DNA of 64,000 nucleotides. It comes from Chaetoderma sp. LZ-2023a (lineage: Eukaryota > Mollusca > Caudofoveata > Chaetodermatida > Chaetodermatidae). The stretch covers positions 52,155,380-52,219,379 of the forward strand of contig CM067370.1 in NCBI GenBank assembly GCA_034401795.1, in the 5' to 3' direction. The translations under genes were made by a program, and so were the position numbers. How positions within the stretch are numbered: the first letter of the stretch is position 1; each line of letters opens with the position of its first letter. Positions 11,698 to 24,231 of the stretch are shown one piece after another. The notes under the pieces were generated by a model. The model had not been told where the DNA came from. It worked only from the letters and a program-made list of their open reading frames with translations, and did no database searches.

Positions 11698-12315
11698 TCA
11701 TTGTGGTGATATACTAACATTACTTAAGATTTCAGCTTGACATAAACTCGGGTAGACTTGCCATTTCGGTAAAGATTCAATATCACTATTTCTCAATGTT
11801 AGCTTGCTCTTACTAGCATTTATAAACACACCATGTGCTTTTATAAAGTTCCATCCTAGCAGCATAGCGAATGGAATGTCTCTTGCTACAAGGACAGGGC
11901 ATACAATTTCTTCTTTATTAATATGAATCTTTACCGACATTGGTCCTAACAAGTGCACACTTTGGCCATTAATGCATGTAGCAATTAAATTTCCAGGTGA
12001 TATGTGCGTTTGTTTTAGTGTAGGATGTTGCATGGTGAATGCTTCGTTAATAATGGTCATATCGCAACAAGTATCTACAAGGCATTTTGCCTCTACATCA
12101 TCAATATGTATGGTAATATATGCTGATATTTCTTCTGCAGAAGATTTCCCATTTAGCACCTCTGGAGATGGGATATGGGCTGGTGGCGTCGCTACTTCAT
12201 CAGCCTTTAAAGGTTTAATGGAATTGAACTTGAGCGAGCCATATGACCGACAATTCCCCCCCCCCCCCCATGTGAAACACCTAAGGAATTGGTCATGAAT
12301 TCCTCTGCCCCCCAT
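11698..12315 (-). pseudogene. Retroviral-type aspartic protease of gypsy element
   Basis: A 205-codon open frame carrying a retropepsin-like domain: 'AKCLVDTCCDMTIINEAF' supplies the catalytic Asp-Thr motif, 'VHLLGPMSVKIHI' the flap-side strands, and 'FAMLLGWNFI' the C-terminal LLG motif. The usual D-T/S-G/A reads D-T-C here, so the Gly/Ala position is lost although Asp and Thr remain. It would process the Gag-Pol polyprotein. The N-terminal ~60 residues (Gly-rich) are linker. Confidence 0.7.
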
Positions 12316-13115
12316 CCCTACCTATTTGTTGCAGTTACCCTGTTACCAAATTCAGCTATCCCTCTCCCCCTTAGCTGAAACGATCCAGAATTCTCACATT
12401 CCCTTGCGAAATAGCCGAAAAGTCTACATCGGTATCACTGACCACCTTTTGGTTCACTATATCGATTGATACAGCCAATAATTTGATTGACACATCTTCC
12501 ATTTTTTTCTGGAGATTCTGGATCAGGTTATTACTTTGCTTAAACATCTCCATTGTTTCCTCTAGATGACCCTTCAAATTGACCTAACAAACATTCACAC
12601 CTATTATAGCAGGATCAATTTCAATGCTGCACTCTAGTTTAGAAGCCATCTTGAGAGCCTCCTCAACATCCCTTGGATTTTTGCTCCTAATCTTCTTTCC
12701 CATTACAATAACACGTAAACATGATTCTTGGCTTCATTATTGTGTTTTAGATAAGCCCCGGATATTAATCTGTTTAACTCCGCTGCATATACGGTCGGAC
12801 TGTCATCACATTTACACCCCCGTTCCTGTTTAAATAGTTCATCCCTAAAGCCTCCAGCACCACTTCAGATGAGAATGATTCATTGAATACAGCTTTCAAT
12901 TTCATATAGTTCCCCTTATCCTTCTTATCAAGATCACGAAAAATAAAAAACGCAGCGACTCCTAACAATGTTGGAAACACGTTCTCATCAACTTTCATAT
13001 TGCATGACTCCGCCCATATTTCAAGCCTTTCGCCCCCTGCTTAGAAATCATCGCATTGTTTTCCCTCGAATCTAGGAGCATTGGCCCACTTCCTAAATTC
13101 TAATAACGCCGCCAT
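12240..13115 (-). pseudogene. Gag of minus-strand Ty3/gypsy element
   Basis: The frame opens at ATG 13113-13115 and shows a Gag-like signature: 'LPTLLGVAAFFIFRDL', then 'KGNYMKLKAVF', and a shifted 'YAAELNRLISGAYL'-like segment. A stop sits early (after 'KQCDDF'), and the rest (12998-12371) is in several frames. 12370-12260 was probably the zinc-knuckle region, now obscured by a run of C (12257-12269 on the plus strand). The function would be retroelement particle assembly and RNA packaging. Confidence 0.55.
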
Positions 13116-13119
13116 AATT

Positions 13120-13735
13120 TCAAGAATCAAAGATTGTTTCAATTAAATATACAATACAGAAATTATCTAATTAAGTAATACTAACCATTGGTAGTATTCA
13201 AAAGTTTTAAAAAAAATCACGGCAATTCCATTCATTATCCATACTTGTAACATTCGTAAATGATACACGATTTCATTTAGCAGTTAACTGGGCCCATTAT
13301 CCGTCAGGCAGCAATACAAGGTTAGGCTCTAACCGGATTCATAATAAAATCTTTGTTACCCTTAGTAACCCAAATGTCTGATTAATCTTCTGATGTTTTA
13401 TAGGTGATCCATGCAGTTTATACCCCGTATAATGAAAAATAATCAATTAAATAATGTAGCTGAGCCTATTATTACATCTATTTTGACATCCTTTACTTAA
13501 TTTAATAATTACGTTTCTCCCAAAGCACCAAACATTGTTGCAAACATATGATCATACCTTTCAAAAATAAATTTGGAATTCAATTTCTCATTCGGTTCAA
13601 AAAATTTTACCCGCTGCCACCACTGTGATCTTTAAATATTTAGCAGTTGATCCAATTAGAGCTGTCTTCTCGTTCCAGACTCCCGTCCAACTGCTCGTTC
13701 TCGGTTCCCACGGTTTGTGGTCGCCCTGTAACATG
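13120..13735. other. No gene recognised; 5' flank of gypsy element
   Basis: A+T-rich. An LTR could be hidden here but no paired copy was found downstream of the element. Confidence 0.3.
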
Positions 13736-13945
13736 TAGTACAGATCGTGTAGGACCGGGCCAGAATGGCCCGTACGAGCGCAGTCGTCTTCACCTCTCTA
13801 ATGCGACCACGAGGGCCTGTAGGAATAGCGTGTGTATCGTAACATGCTTAGAAAACAATAGAGCCCGTAAGATCGCCTACCACGCATGCACGATAATCCA
13901 GATAGGCCACGCTGTAATATAGGTATGGAGCTGGCATCTTTTATA
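13736..13945. repeat. Dispersed repeat, copy 1
   Basis: It aligns in direct orientation with 18185-18400. The best block is 'gcatgcacgataatccagat' plus 'aggcc' (13886 onward), present at 18327. 'gatc.tgtagg' and 'ctgtaggtatggag.tgg.atct' flank it. The two copies differ by many substitutions and small indels. Confidence 0.65.
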
Positions 13946-14032
13946 TATATATATAGCATTAACAATTTAAAAAACACAGCCGTTATATACATAAAAGATA
14001 TTACAGCGTGGCCTATCTGTATTATCGCTGTA
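13886..14032. repeat. Foldback within dispersed repeat
   Basis: 'gataatccagataggccacg' at 13891 returns as its complement 'cgtggcctatctgtattatc' ending near 14028. The loop contains a short TA run and 'attaacaatttaaaaaacac', whose reverse complement also occurs at 18396-18421. This shows that the repeat family has palindromic ends. Confidence 0.65.
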
Positions 14033-14089
14033 ATATATTTTATATATGTTGTGTATATATATAGGTATCCGTGTAGGGGATAAGCCCCG

Positions 14090-16435
14090 CACGGTGTACG
14101 TATACACTAGTTGAATATAAACTATATAGATGCCTCACACCGACCAATGAATTGGTTTTTGCGAGAGGAAAGTGTCTCGCACGGGCCTTCATCAGAGGAA
14201 AATGTCTACCACGACGAAGCAGAGGAGGAGAGTAGGTAATATTGGTCTCCCATTTAGACCAAAGTAATGTGTTGAATTATATATGTTTTGTATTTTTACA
14301 TAAGGAATGCACCCTGGTTTACATTGAAACAGAGAACAGATTTCAATAGAAATCGGTGCAAACGAAACCATATCCGTAAAGAACTTTAGTCAGAGCCTTG
14401 TTATATTAGCGGTCCTTCTCGAGGAGCTAGACTAACAGTTAGTTTTTAAGTCCAGAAATAGGGTTGCGCCTCAAACGGCTTATGTCTACTTAACTTTGAC
14501 AAAGTTAGCCTTCTTGGCGCATTTGCTCGAGCCCCAGTATCAGGTCTGACTCATTGAACACCTGCCTCAGGCCGACTGCGCATACATGTTGCCAGGGCAA
14601 CGAGTATAGAAACCGAAAAGCGACTTCCTACTACGTGTCTGCACAACCGATAATAAAAAGATAAATATAGGACAGCACAAACGCGTGGCTGAGGAAGCTG
14701 ATGACAGACTATGGTGACCTTCCTTGAAGGCGTGGAGGGCCCACCAGACTCTTCCAGTCACCATAAAGTTAGTCTGCTAAGAGTGTCTTTTACCGTATGA
14801 GACTTGGTCCCTAGGGTTAAGTAAATTTGCCAACGGTTCACTTCTAGGCCACTACTACTATTATTGCGCAGTGAATTCCTACTTTGACACAGATATAATG
14901 TCTTTATCACGGTAAAGAATCAGCAGTTATCGATGAGACGATTCCTGTATCGAAGAAACGTCTGGAAGAAGTTTGATGACGAAAAAGATGCAGAATCAAG
15001 TACATTCGTATGATATAGTTAACGTGGCACAAGGTTCATAGATTTATACAGCACAAGACGATCGGCACTGTTAGCTCAGATGCGGCGTAGAATGCGATGT
15101 TCAACAGTGAAAATGGCTTAATTTTTATGGTGCAGTCGTAAGCACTTGAAGATGGCACTATAAACGTGCTCTAGGTTAACCACTTTTCAGCGTGGTCCGA
15201 ACAAGTGTGGGCGAGATATCACAATCATAGAAATCCTAATATAGTATATTTCTATGATCACAAAGGCCGGAATGGCTCACAGTTCAATTTCAAGATTGTA
15301 AGGTTCAAAATTGCCGCCTTTCACAAAGGTCTCAAGGCGTCTTCAGTTACTGTGCCATGAGTAGACTCTGGTGCGACATAGAAGCCAGAGGGTCTGCTGG
15401 GAGAACCTTCTATTACTTTCGTTTATTAGTCCCTTGGAAAAATTATGTTGGTGCCCTTTGGTGTAGATTGCCAGAACAGCTGCTTTGCGTAGTACTAGTA
15501 GTAGTCTTCAGATAATGTTACCGCATTGGACTACCCCCTCGTCCGGACTGAGGAATCATAGCCGATACAGCTCCTTATAAACTTTATGGTGACGAATCAG
15601 CGGTCAACATCGCAGATTTCAGCCAATAAATGCACAACCATATTGGAGGAATAACAGGCTTCTTCTTCATCTTCTTCTTTTTTTTATATTCTTTTCGTTC
15701 GCTGATCATACCGCCAGTCCTGTAAGTGACTATCGACATGATCATAAGCGTTAAGTGCGTGGATCCATGGTTTATTAGAGTGCGCCGTGCGGCCTGGGAC
15801 CTCCGTCTTCAGCACTCGAGGTTTCTGTCAGGGTTACCTCACCCTTACCTCCTTTAGTTGCTCTTACGACACACAGACGATACGGAAGGTGTATTCTAAG
15901 CCCCACCTACAGGGCAGGAATAACAGGCTGAAAGCACGTGGATATGACATCACGCTGGCATTCACCTTCCAGCCTCATGGAGCAAGCGTGATACGGGCCT
16001 AAACCAGTCTGTGAATTAATTTGACAAGATCTTAATTTAATGATATCTCAGCCATTTCTTGTCCGATTTTACTTCTGTAAACGGATTCGTGTTTCTGGGC
16101 ATAATGCATCCAAAGATGAAGGCTATGGGCCTTTTATTAGCGATTTGGAAATACGGGCGATTATATACACAGAAGATGCCATACCCCACACTGTCTATGC
16201 AGCATTTGCATGCTATCTAGAATGGCGCACATTTGCAATTCTCACTTTCACGGACGTAACCATTTTCGCATTCTGATTCTCATAGAGCTATGTACGCCGG
16301 CCCATAGGCCCGTACCCGGGTGGGCGTGGGGTGGGGGGGGGGTGCGGGGTTGTCTTTGCATTTGGAGCAACTCAGCCCGTTTTGAGTTGACCTGGCGCCT
16401 AAATGATCTATGCTACAATTCACTGTTCTATGCTT
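14090..16435. other. No gene recognised
   Basis: About 2.3 kb with moderate composition and only short frames. There is a small hairpin at 15228-15261 ('atcatagaaat'/'atttctatgat'). A run of G occurs near 16332. No conserved protein or RNA was seen. Confidence 0.35.
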
Positions 16436-17534
16436 TGCATAATATACTCTTTACATGTATGCGACACCTGTCGAACACGACCTGCAAATCATAACCCATT
16501 GGGCAATGTCATGGCTTGTCGAATGTAATGCTTCCAAAAATTCTGAAATGGTCCCATCCACCCACCACATTACTTTCAACAATAACGGTCACTGGCAAAA
16601 CCATACGGAAATCCTCATAGCCAGTGCCCAGCTCAAGCTTTCTCTACTCAACAGACTAAAACATATCTTAGACCGTGAATGTCTCGAAATTATTAGCTTC
16701 ATTAGGCCATCTTTGGAATATGCAGATTCTGTATGGGATAACCTACCATAGTATCTTATTAACAGACTAGGAGACGCACAAATGGATGCTCTTAGGACAA
16801 TTAGCGGAGTGACACGAGTGACACGTAGTGCACGCACCGAGGACTTACATATATAGAAACTATAATAGAAACACTTGCTCACAGACACGAAAATCATAAA
16901 CTAACAATGTTTTTACAAAATTGTCAATGGGATGGTATGCGAAGCCCTGACTGATTATCTTCCCGCATGGATACAAGCTCGTAATCCCTACAATATCCGC
17001 TGCTGGAATTCCTTCACCCCAGTTAGGTGCCAGATGGAACTTTATCGTGTGTCGTTTTCCCCAGCAACTACGTGCCTGGAACACTCTTCCTACCAGAATT
17101 CAGAAAAATTCGGACCAATGTTCCATAGACCACCTCCCGCTCCATGGTACTACGTCGGCTCAAGAGTCGCTAATATCAGTTTATGTATGCTTGATAATGG
17201 CTGCAGTGGCTTAAATAAGCATCTGTTTGATAACTTCCTCTCTGACTCTGCCAGCTGTTCCTGCGGTCACCGTGATGAATCTGTCAAACACTACCTCTTC
17301 TACTGTCTACATTTTACTGAGCAAAGAACTGCTTTTGAAATTGAACTTATCTCCAACCATATCTCCCCAGCAACCCTAACCACGCAGCATCTTCTATATG
17401 GTCGCACAGACGTTTATGTAGAGATAAACATTACAGCTATCACCATTCTATGTCAATTCATCAGTTACACCTGTCGGTTTAAATTATATATCACAGCTGC
17501 TGACTGCTTATGGATCATATCGACAAGCCCATAG
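16436..17534 (+). pseudogene. LINE (Jockey/CR1-like) reverse transcriptase, 3' part
   Basis: The translation shows the region after the RT active site: 'HDLQIITHWAMSWLVECNASK', a gap, then 'LLNRLKHILDRECLEIISFIRPSLEYADSVWDN', 'ALRTISGVTRVTRSARTEDL', 'YRVSFSPA', 'SRVANISLCMLDNGCSGLNKHLF', and the terminal Cys/His motif 'CSCGHRDESVKHYLFYC'. This is the usual order of the C-terminal RT extension in Jockey/CR1-type elements. Stops near 16752 and 16855 and frameshifts break it. The catalytic palm is missing, so this is a 5'-truncated copy, as expected of target-primed insertion. The 3' UTR probably reaches the microsatellite-rich DNA near 17.7 kb. Confidence 0.75.
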
Positions 17535-17699
17535 CTGCGGCGATTTCTGCATCGCCATGCAGCGTGCACCAACATGGATGACTACAGCACGTTGAGCTCA
17601 TCCTACCTCCCTCTACCCTATTCTACCTCTTCAAATTATGCTTTCCTGCTTCTCCTGAAGATTTCATTCAACCATCCTTAAGTTACTACCAAACTATTA

Positions 17700-17900
17700 T
17701 TGTCATTGATGTCAGTGGTGATGATGATGTTAATAATGATAGTAATAGTAACATATATTGATATTACTGTTGCTGTTCTTATTGGTGTTGTTGCTACTGT
17801 CATTCTTTTTTTCTTCTTCCTCTTCTTCTTCTTCCTCTTCTCGCTCATCCTCCTTCTCTATTCCCCCCCCCTCCCTCCCTCCTCCTCCTCCTCCGTATGC
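17700..17900. repeat. ATG/ATT- and CTT/CTC-rich simple sequence
   Basis: 17700-17760 is 'gatgatgatgtt' type and 17805-17895 is a polypyrimidine tract of ttc and tcc units. It directly follows the LINE 3' end and may have grown from its tail. Confidence 0.7.
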
Positions 17901-18184
17901 TTCTCCATTTTTACTATTATTATTGGTAATACTGTTATAACTACTAAGTTTATGTTTATTCTGCCTCTTGGATTTATTTATTGTAATATGTATGTACACA
18001 AGTGGAAGACACTGTTATAAGACATGTCTTATTGTGCTCCCACATAGACTAAATAAACTTGCTTAAACCAAATATCTGTATATGTCTGAAAGACAACTGC
18101 GGTCAATCAGATTCATTGCACCAATGAATCTTTTACCCCTCATGCCTTGCTCCTTTCTTAACCCCTATTTGGCCCTAGTAGAAA

Positions 18185-18421
18185 ACTGTAGAATGGATCA
18201 TGTAGGGAAGGCCCAGATTCGCCAGTACTGGTACATTCCTATTAATATGACCAGTATGGTCGATACGCGTAGCGCATGTGCCGCAACACACTTGAAAATG
18301 ATAAATCTGTAAGATCACCTACCATGCATGCACGATAATCCAGATAGGCCAAGCATGCTGTGCTGTAGGTATGGAGATGGTATCTGTTGTGTATATGTTT
18401 CCTGTGTTCTTTAAATTGTTA
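18185..18421. repeat. Dispersed repeat, copy 2
   Basis: Direct-orientation relative of 13736-13945 (see that entry). It continues into 'ctgtgttctttaaattgtta' (18398-18417), which corresponds to the loop of copy 1 read in reverse complement. The two copies therefore align as members of one palindromic family. Confidence 0.6.
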
Positions 18422-18424
18422 ATA

Positions 18425-20160
18425 TGGGTCAATTTCGCGCCATCTTTGGGCGAATCTTAACCATAACACAAATTCCCTCAGGAATCCAAATTTGTCATCT
18501 AAATTTAAATCGGATAAGAACTGGGAGATATATCACATATTATAAAATAGGCGTATGTACTACATGCCCGCACTGAGGCAGAACCCGTATTACTTATGAT
18601 GTCATAACATGTGACTTCATAGTCCCGCTGGTTGTTACATCCCCAGTGTAGACTGCCTGAAGCACAGCTTCTTTTGTGGTGTCTTTTCGTTGGACATCAA
18701 AAACTATAAAAGGATCTATATCGGCCCACAAACATCAGTCAAGACTGAGTGGTCGTTCATAACGGACATAGGCTTACATTTGAAGCTCCATGCACTATGC
18801 CGAGCAGCTAACTCAACCTATACCAGGGCAATTTCTCTGTAACTCCTAGTGTCGAACAAAGACCCTCAAACACACAGCACCGAAATGAATTTTTGCGACT
18901 CAACCTTGGGCTAAAACGCAATTGAAAGTAATCGACCTGAGCCCAAACATAGGCAAGCTGAAAGCACACCAGAGTCCTCTGGATGGCACACGCTTACAAA
19001 AATACAAACTCTCTTCTGTGACTCGTACTCAAAGTAGCATCTTATATAACACTTGTGAGACTTTTAATGGCTATGATTGATATCTCGCCATAACTTATCC
19101 GTACCATGACTGAAAAGTGGTCTATCAACGGCCTGCATCACATTTGTGCTGAAAAATTGTCCAACTTATTTTCGGCCATATTTATGTCGAAAAACTGTAT
19201 CCCTCGAACTAAGCATATAATCAAGCTGATTCTTCTCAGGCTTAAAGTCGTTAATTCTGTTAAGCCATTTTTCACCATTCAGAACGTTGCATACTGTGCA
19301 GCACCTGAGCTTGCTGCACTATTCGTCTTATGCCGAACTTCAGAACTACTTCGCTGAACTTTCACTCTTCATGCCACATAATTTACCATCGTCTCTACGA
19401 CGGACCTTCAGTAGAAATACAGATATTTCTACCATCTATTCGCATCAACATTTTTCATATGTTCTGCCTTTTAATTTTTCACATTACATAAATTGTTTGT
19501 GCCATTTGTAACCCAGCACCTCTGTTTACTTTCATGCGCCACTGACTAATAGGCCAACTTGAATGCCATTTTGTTTCGTATTGTACATCATTTTCTCACC
19601 AACGACTATTAGGTGTGATTACGATTCGCATACACTTCTGCACTAATAGCGAGCCTGTACCCTCATCTTTTGTTAATACTACACCATGAACTATTAGGCA
19701 TGTTTTACGGCCAGATTCGACCCCCTTACTAAATTTCCTCTGTATATTTTTTCAGGGCTTGTGCCATTCTGTTTAAATTTGTATAATTATATTGTTTTCA
19801 TTAATCATTATATTATATTGTCCACTGGATTCGCTATTAAAAACCCCAACAATGGCCAATTAACACTAGATTTCTTCTTTATCAACACTCCACACTAGAA
19901 ATCTTTCTTGTGCCAAAACCGACACAAATTCGGCATAATCTAACATAGGTAGTAGCTCAATTATTTGTGTTAGCACTCTGTTAACAATCTGAGGCTGTTG
20001 TTTTAAAAGCGGATAATTATTGCAAAGCTCGCTTCTGTTGTCACAATAATAGTGATATAGCTGTAAAAGACTCCAAAAGGGCCACCAAAAGGCCATCAGC
20101 AACTGTCTCTCTTTGTGACTAACTCCGGGCCAATTGCAGCTGGACTTGTTTTATATATAA
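18425..20160. other. No gene recognised
   Basis: Frames at 19106-19511 (+) and 20102-19866 (-) show no recognisable family. Nothing else was seen. Confidence 0.35.
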
Positions 20161-20162
20161 AA

Positions 20163-20290
<128 letters not shown>

Positions 20291-20720
20291 ACGCTTCGGT
20301 TCAGTTGCCGCATCGCAGAAATCGCTTAGCTTTCTTTGTGGAGTCAATCTTAACGAGGACACATCACACTTCCCTCATTATCTTCAGTGATACCTTATAA
20401 GATTTGAACTTTTTACCAAAGTAGGAATTCACTGTGAACTTATTATTAATTATATCAGCCTTAGCAGTGAACCTTGGGCATTTTCAAGTAAACCTAACGC
20501 AGGAATAAATGTTAGATCCCAGGAATCAGCTCTATATGGCTTGATTTCAGCTTACGGCAAAAGATGAACTTAACAGACTAACTCTCCAGTGACTTAGAAG
20601 GGCCGAGTTGGCCCTCCCACACCTTCTAGGCATACAAGTCATCAAAAGGCTGCTAAGTGTTTCTTCGGCCAAGCCTTAAATAGTTTACGGTTCTGTTAAA
20701 TGCTTTTGTATTGTCCTGTT

Positions 20721-20722
<2 letters not shown>

Positions 20723-20800
<78 letters not shown>

Positions 20801-20832
20801 TTGTCTTGTCCTGTCTTGTCTTGTCTTGTTGT
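20723..20832. repeat. Compound (TA)n / (TCTTG)n microsatellite
   Basis: TA run 20723-20797 followed by about six TCTTG units, one changed to TCCTG. Confidence 0.97.
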
Positions 20833-20839
20833 GTTTGCT

Positions 20840-22580
20840 CTAGTTGATTGGGAGTCACTGTTCGGCTCATCCACCAGTCGGTCACTAGAGTAGCATCTGA
20901 ATGCGCAGTCTGTTTGTTTGGTTTGCTCTACCGTCGAATCATATGGGAGCCCAGAGCTCACCTTGGGCAAGCAAACGAAAACCTGTTCTAAATGACAGGC
21001 TAGGGCGATAAGCCTCTGTAGGCAATGACATCTGTGTTTCAAAAACATAAGCTTAAGCTCCTTTTGAGGACTGCTAACTACAGCGGCATCCACCTAGCTT
21101 AATTAGTTTGAAGATTCGGCCTGACCAGCATCTGTGGCGACTGACAGCCCTTTCTCGTAAAACAGCATACACCACAAACATATAAATACACGCAATCACA
21201 GCCCAATACACTTCGTTATGACCAACAACGGTTGCATGAACTTGTACCAATGGCGGCCTGTGAGAAGCATTTCCTCTCGCTTCGGTGAAAGCTTCTCTAA
21301 CTAGAAGGTTGTTTTTATATTATATATATTAGGTTTATATTAAACTGTAAGAAACCTTGGTGAAACCGACTCAAACCAGCATTTGGCCAGCACCCACAGT
21401 TGAGCCGAATTTATGTCTTATATTATGAGGTAATCTATATTAGTGGACTACATGTATTCACACCACACGAAATTAACAAAAGTATGGATGATACCATGGT
21501 ATGGAATTAGGATGTATGCATAAATGCCTAGCCGGCCTCACTGGAACATTATTGTGCCGCCGATCCTCAATATCGTCTTTTGTATTCTTCGAAGCATCGG
21601 ACTCCTACGTCTATCGAACCGGAAACCCCAAGGTCTAACCAGCAAATCCACTAGGCCGATTCATACCCCATGTATGGACCAGACCCCATTATGAGGAACA
21701 ACGTGGACGCACCAATGCTCCAAAACTTGATGCCCCATATTTTGCAGGGGACATATTAACCTTTTCTGTATCATTTCAATTTCAGTATATGTACTGCCGA
21801 AGCAAGTACATTATAAATTATTTTGATCCTTTCCTTATATAGGATGTAAAACAGATGGAGGGTTGAAAATGCATAATTTTAGATTGAACAATTTATGCGA
21901 ACAAGGATCTAGATTAAATTTCGCTAACTCAATGGCAAAATAGATTTACCGATATTTATCAATTTGACAGATCTTTCCAATTTTATTCAGATTATCCAAC
22001 AAATCCATATCTCTGAGAAAATAATTATCCTCTAGTTAAATGCGTTCTGAATATGGTTTAAGAATAAGAAAGAGAGGCCATTCTTTGAGAGCAACATTAG
22101 ATGAATGTTTAGTGACTTATTTCTCCTGCAATGCAGATTGCTTCATTTTTGCATAAATGGGAGGCTTGTACTCACAGACACATGCACACACATAGGCATG
22201 CATGCACACACAAATACAATACGCTGTTCTCATTCACTTGTCAAGGTAAAGTGAGAAGCCCCATATTTTATCAAAGGAATGCCGGATATTTCCATTCTTG
22301 AGGGCAAAGCTAGAGGAGCCATGATGATCTCTATATCGTTCCAATTCAAGTATATATATGCTGTAGAAACAGACAATTTGTTATGATTTTGGATATAGTT
22401 TTAAAGTCTTATGATATGCCGTACTACTAGTCACTGGAAGCATAATTGTTTTGCATGGACGTGCATGCAGATGCAGAAATCCACTATGTATATAGTCATC
22501 CATCTCTCTTGAACACTACTACCACGTCATATATATATATATTTAAGTAGGTAGGTGCTCTGCTGTTCGCTGTTGTTCTT
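20840..22580. other. No gene recognised; possible left flank or terminus of the Polinton
   Basis: No coding frame of note. Polintons have long terminal inverted repeats beginning AG and 6-bp target duplications, but I could not locate the left terminus. The right terminus is not in hand, so the two could not be compared. Confidence 0.3.
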
Positions 22581-22590
22581 TTATTTTAAA

Positions 22591-22764
22591 CAATGGCGTA
22601 CAGTAGTATGGGTTCATTCTGTCGCTGTACATTATTGTCTAAGAGAAGAATGGCGTACAGGCAACCGAAACAACAATGCCGTACAACGTTATATATGTTA
22701 TTTAAATGAGTTGGCATGAATAGTGTCATAGAATAGATAGAATATTACTGACAATGGCGTACAG
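22591..22764 (+). promoter_or_regulatory. Cluster of CAATGGCGTACAG motifs
   Basis: Copies at 22591-22603, 22648-22660 (gaatggcgtacag), 22674-22685 (caatgccgtaca) and 22752-22764, with an inverted relative (ctgtacattattg) at 22625-22637. They lie about 0.5 kb upstream of the first Polinton frame. Related motifs in the opposite orientation occur at 34144-34267. They may be promoter or replication signals of the element; no function is known to me. Confidence 0.45.
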
Positions 22765-23245
22765 CATTATAATTTTGACGAATGGTGTGTTAGTTTGGGC
22801 GTGTCTTGTATTAGTTGTACGTCTGCGTGTGCAAAGAAAATTTTAACCCCTAAAAGTTTGGTATTTTTCTACTAGTTTTAAACTAGCTGCACGCCCCCTC
22901 CCCCCAATGTTAGCTACCGTGGCATAGCGGGTAAAATATAAGAGGTAGAGGTGGTCGCATATTCTAGGTGGATGAGGAGGACGAGGAGGGATGAGGTATG
23001 CTAGCACGGCCGAACTCTGCATTGTGCGTATTTTTTCTCTGCGTCTGCATGTGAGCGTATTTAAATGGAACACGCCTTTATTCGCCTGTTAACTGTCAGT
23101 TCTCTGAAGTATAATATTCGTTCTTTTAACTTTCTTAATATTTATGTATTGCGTGTAGATTTTAAAAGAATAATTAAAAAAATATTTTATTAACGAGAAG
23201 TAAATAAGTGTACGTTAAAGTCATTTTACATTATTTCCTTACAAA

Positions 23246-24231
23246 ATGGCTGCAAATTTAAGTGACAGAGTTAATGAGTGTGGAAATGCGGTTAATGTGC
23301 TTTTGTGTCAGATGCATGACTCTGATGTTGCCGGATTAAACATAGATCTACCCTCGTTAACTGATGAATATGCTGATAACCTTGCATTATTGGATACTAT
23401 CTTTTATCATCCCAATGATACAATTCCTCAATGGTGTGCATCTGATGAGCATAGTGGCATTGCATTACGTAACGAAAATTATAGCGATGACAACTCTGTA
23501 CTGGTTCCTGATTGCCGTGAAGTCATTCCTGAACTGTCTATTACGAATACTGATGCACCGGTATTCAATTATCCAGATCATTTTTATGATTATGGAGTAG
23601 ATGTATTCCCATGTATGGCGTCTGTGGGATCCATTGATAGAGCAGAACATGAACATAACTTAAATTGTATGGATGATAACACTGTAGATCTGCCTACTCA
23701 TGACATCAAAGACTTAATTCCTGAACTATTTATTCTTGATAGGAGTACTGAGTCATCATTTAGCAATTATCCACAGTATGTTATTGATTATGACATAATC
23801 GTACCTACGCAACCTGCTTCTAGCGATGATCTAGCAACTCATATGAGAACTGAACTATCTATTCCTCATATGAACCATCATCATCAACATCATCATCATT
23901 TTTTAATTATCCTCATAATGTTTATGATTATGACGTAATCGAACCTATGTATTCTGCTTCAACCAATGTACGTGATGGGTGCGACCTAAATTTATTTGAC
24001 GTTCCTGACAGCATTGTGTCTTCTCCTAATGACATATCTCTGGATTTAGCTCCCCTTCCTAATCATTCCACTTATCACAGTGATGTAATCATTGATGATG
24101 AAATCACTCATTGTATATCGGAGAATATAGCACTTACCGAAGCCCTTCTTAGTCATTATTTGCAATGTGTTCACTGTGAGTACCCCAAATCGGAGGTTCA
24201 GTATTTGATTATACTGACTATATATCTGTGA
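23246..24231 (+). pseudogene. Acidic repeat protein / possible PolB N-terminal extension
   Basis: The frame starts 'MAANLSDRVNE'. It is acidic and contains three to four degenerate repeats built on '(I)PEL.I...' followed by 'NYP....DY.....P...AS' (near 23526-23640, 23711-23830, 23843-23960). A frameshift occurs at the T-run 23899-23904, next to a CAT/His tract, and the frame resumes as 'NYPHNVYDYDVIEP' to 24231. There is no domain I recognise. The sequence leads directly into the PolB N-terminal region, so it may be the start of the same polypeptide or a separate protein. Confidence 0.5.

Larger units (their letters stand above)
10082..13115 (-). mobile_element. Decayed Ty3/gypsy-type retrotransposon
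   Basis: On the minus strand the order is Gag, aspartic protease, reverse transcriptase, RNase H, then the integrase C-terminus, i.e. the Ty3/gypsy order with integrase last. The total is about 3.0 kb, shorter than a complete element because most of integrase is missing. All genes contain stops or frameshifts. No LTR pair was recognised at 13.1-13.7 kb or 9.4-10.0 kb. Sub-parts are listed separately. Confidence 0.8.

Noticed and set aside
17700..18020. Hydrophobic plus-strand frame rich in Leu, Phe and Ser
   Set aside because: Caused by the pyrimidine-rich simple sequence, not a membrane protein.
23246..24231. Host gene unrelated to the Polinton
   Set aside because: It leads directly into PolB on the same strand with similar composition and decay, so element membership is more likely, though not proven.
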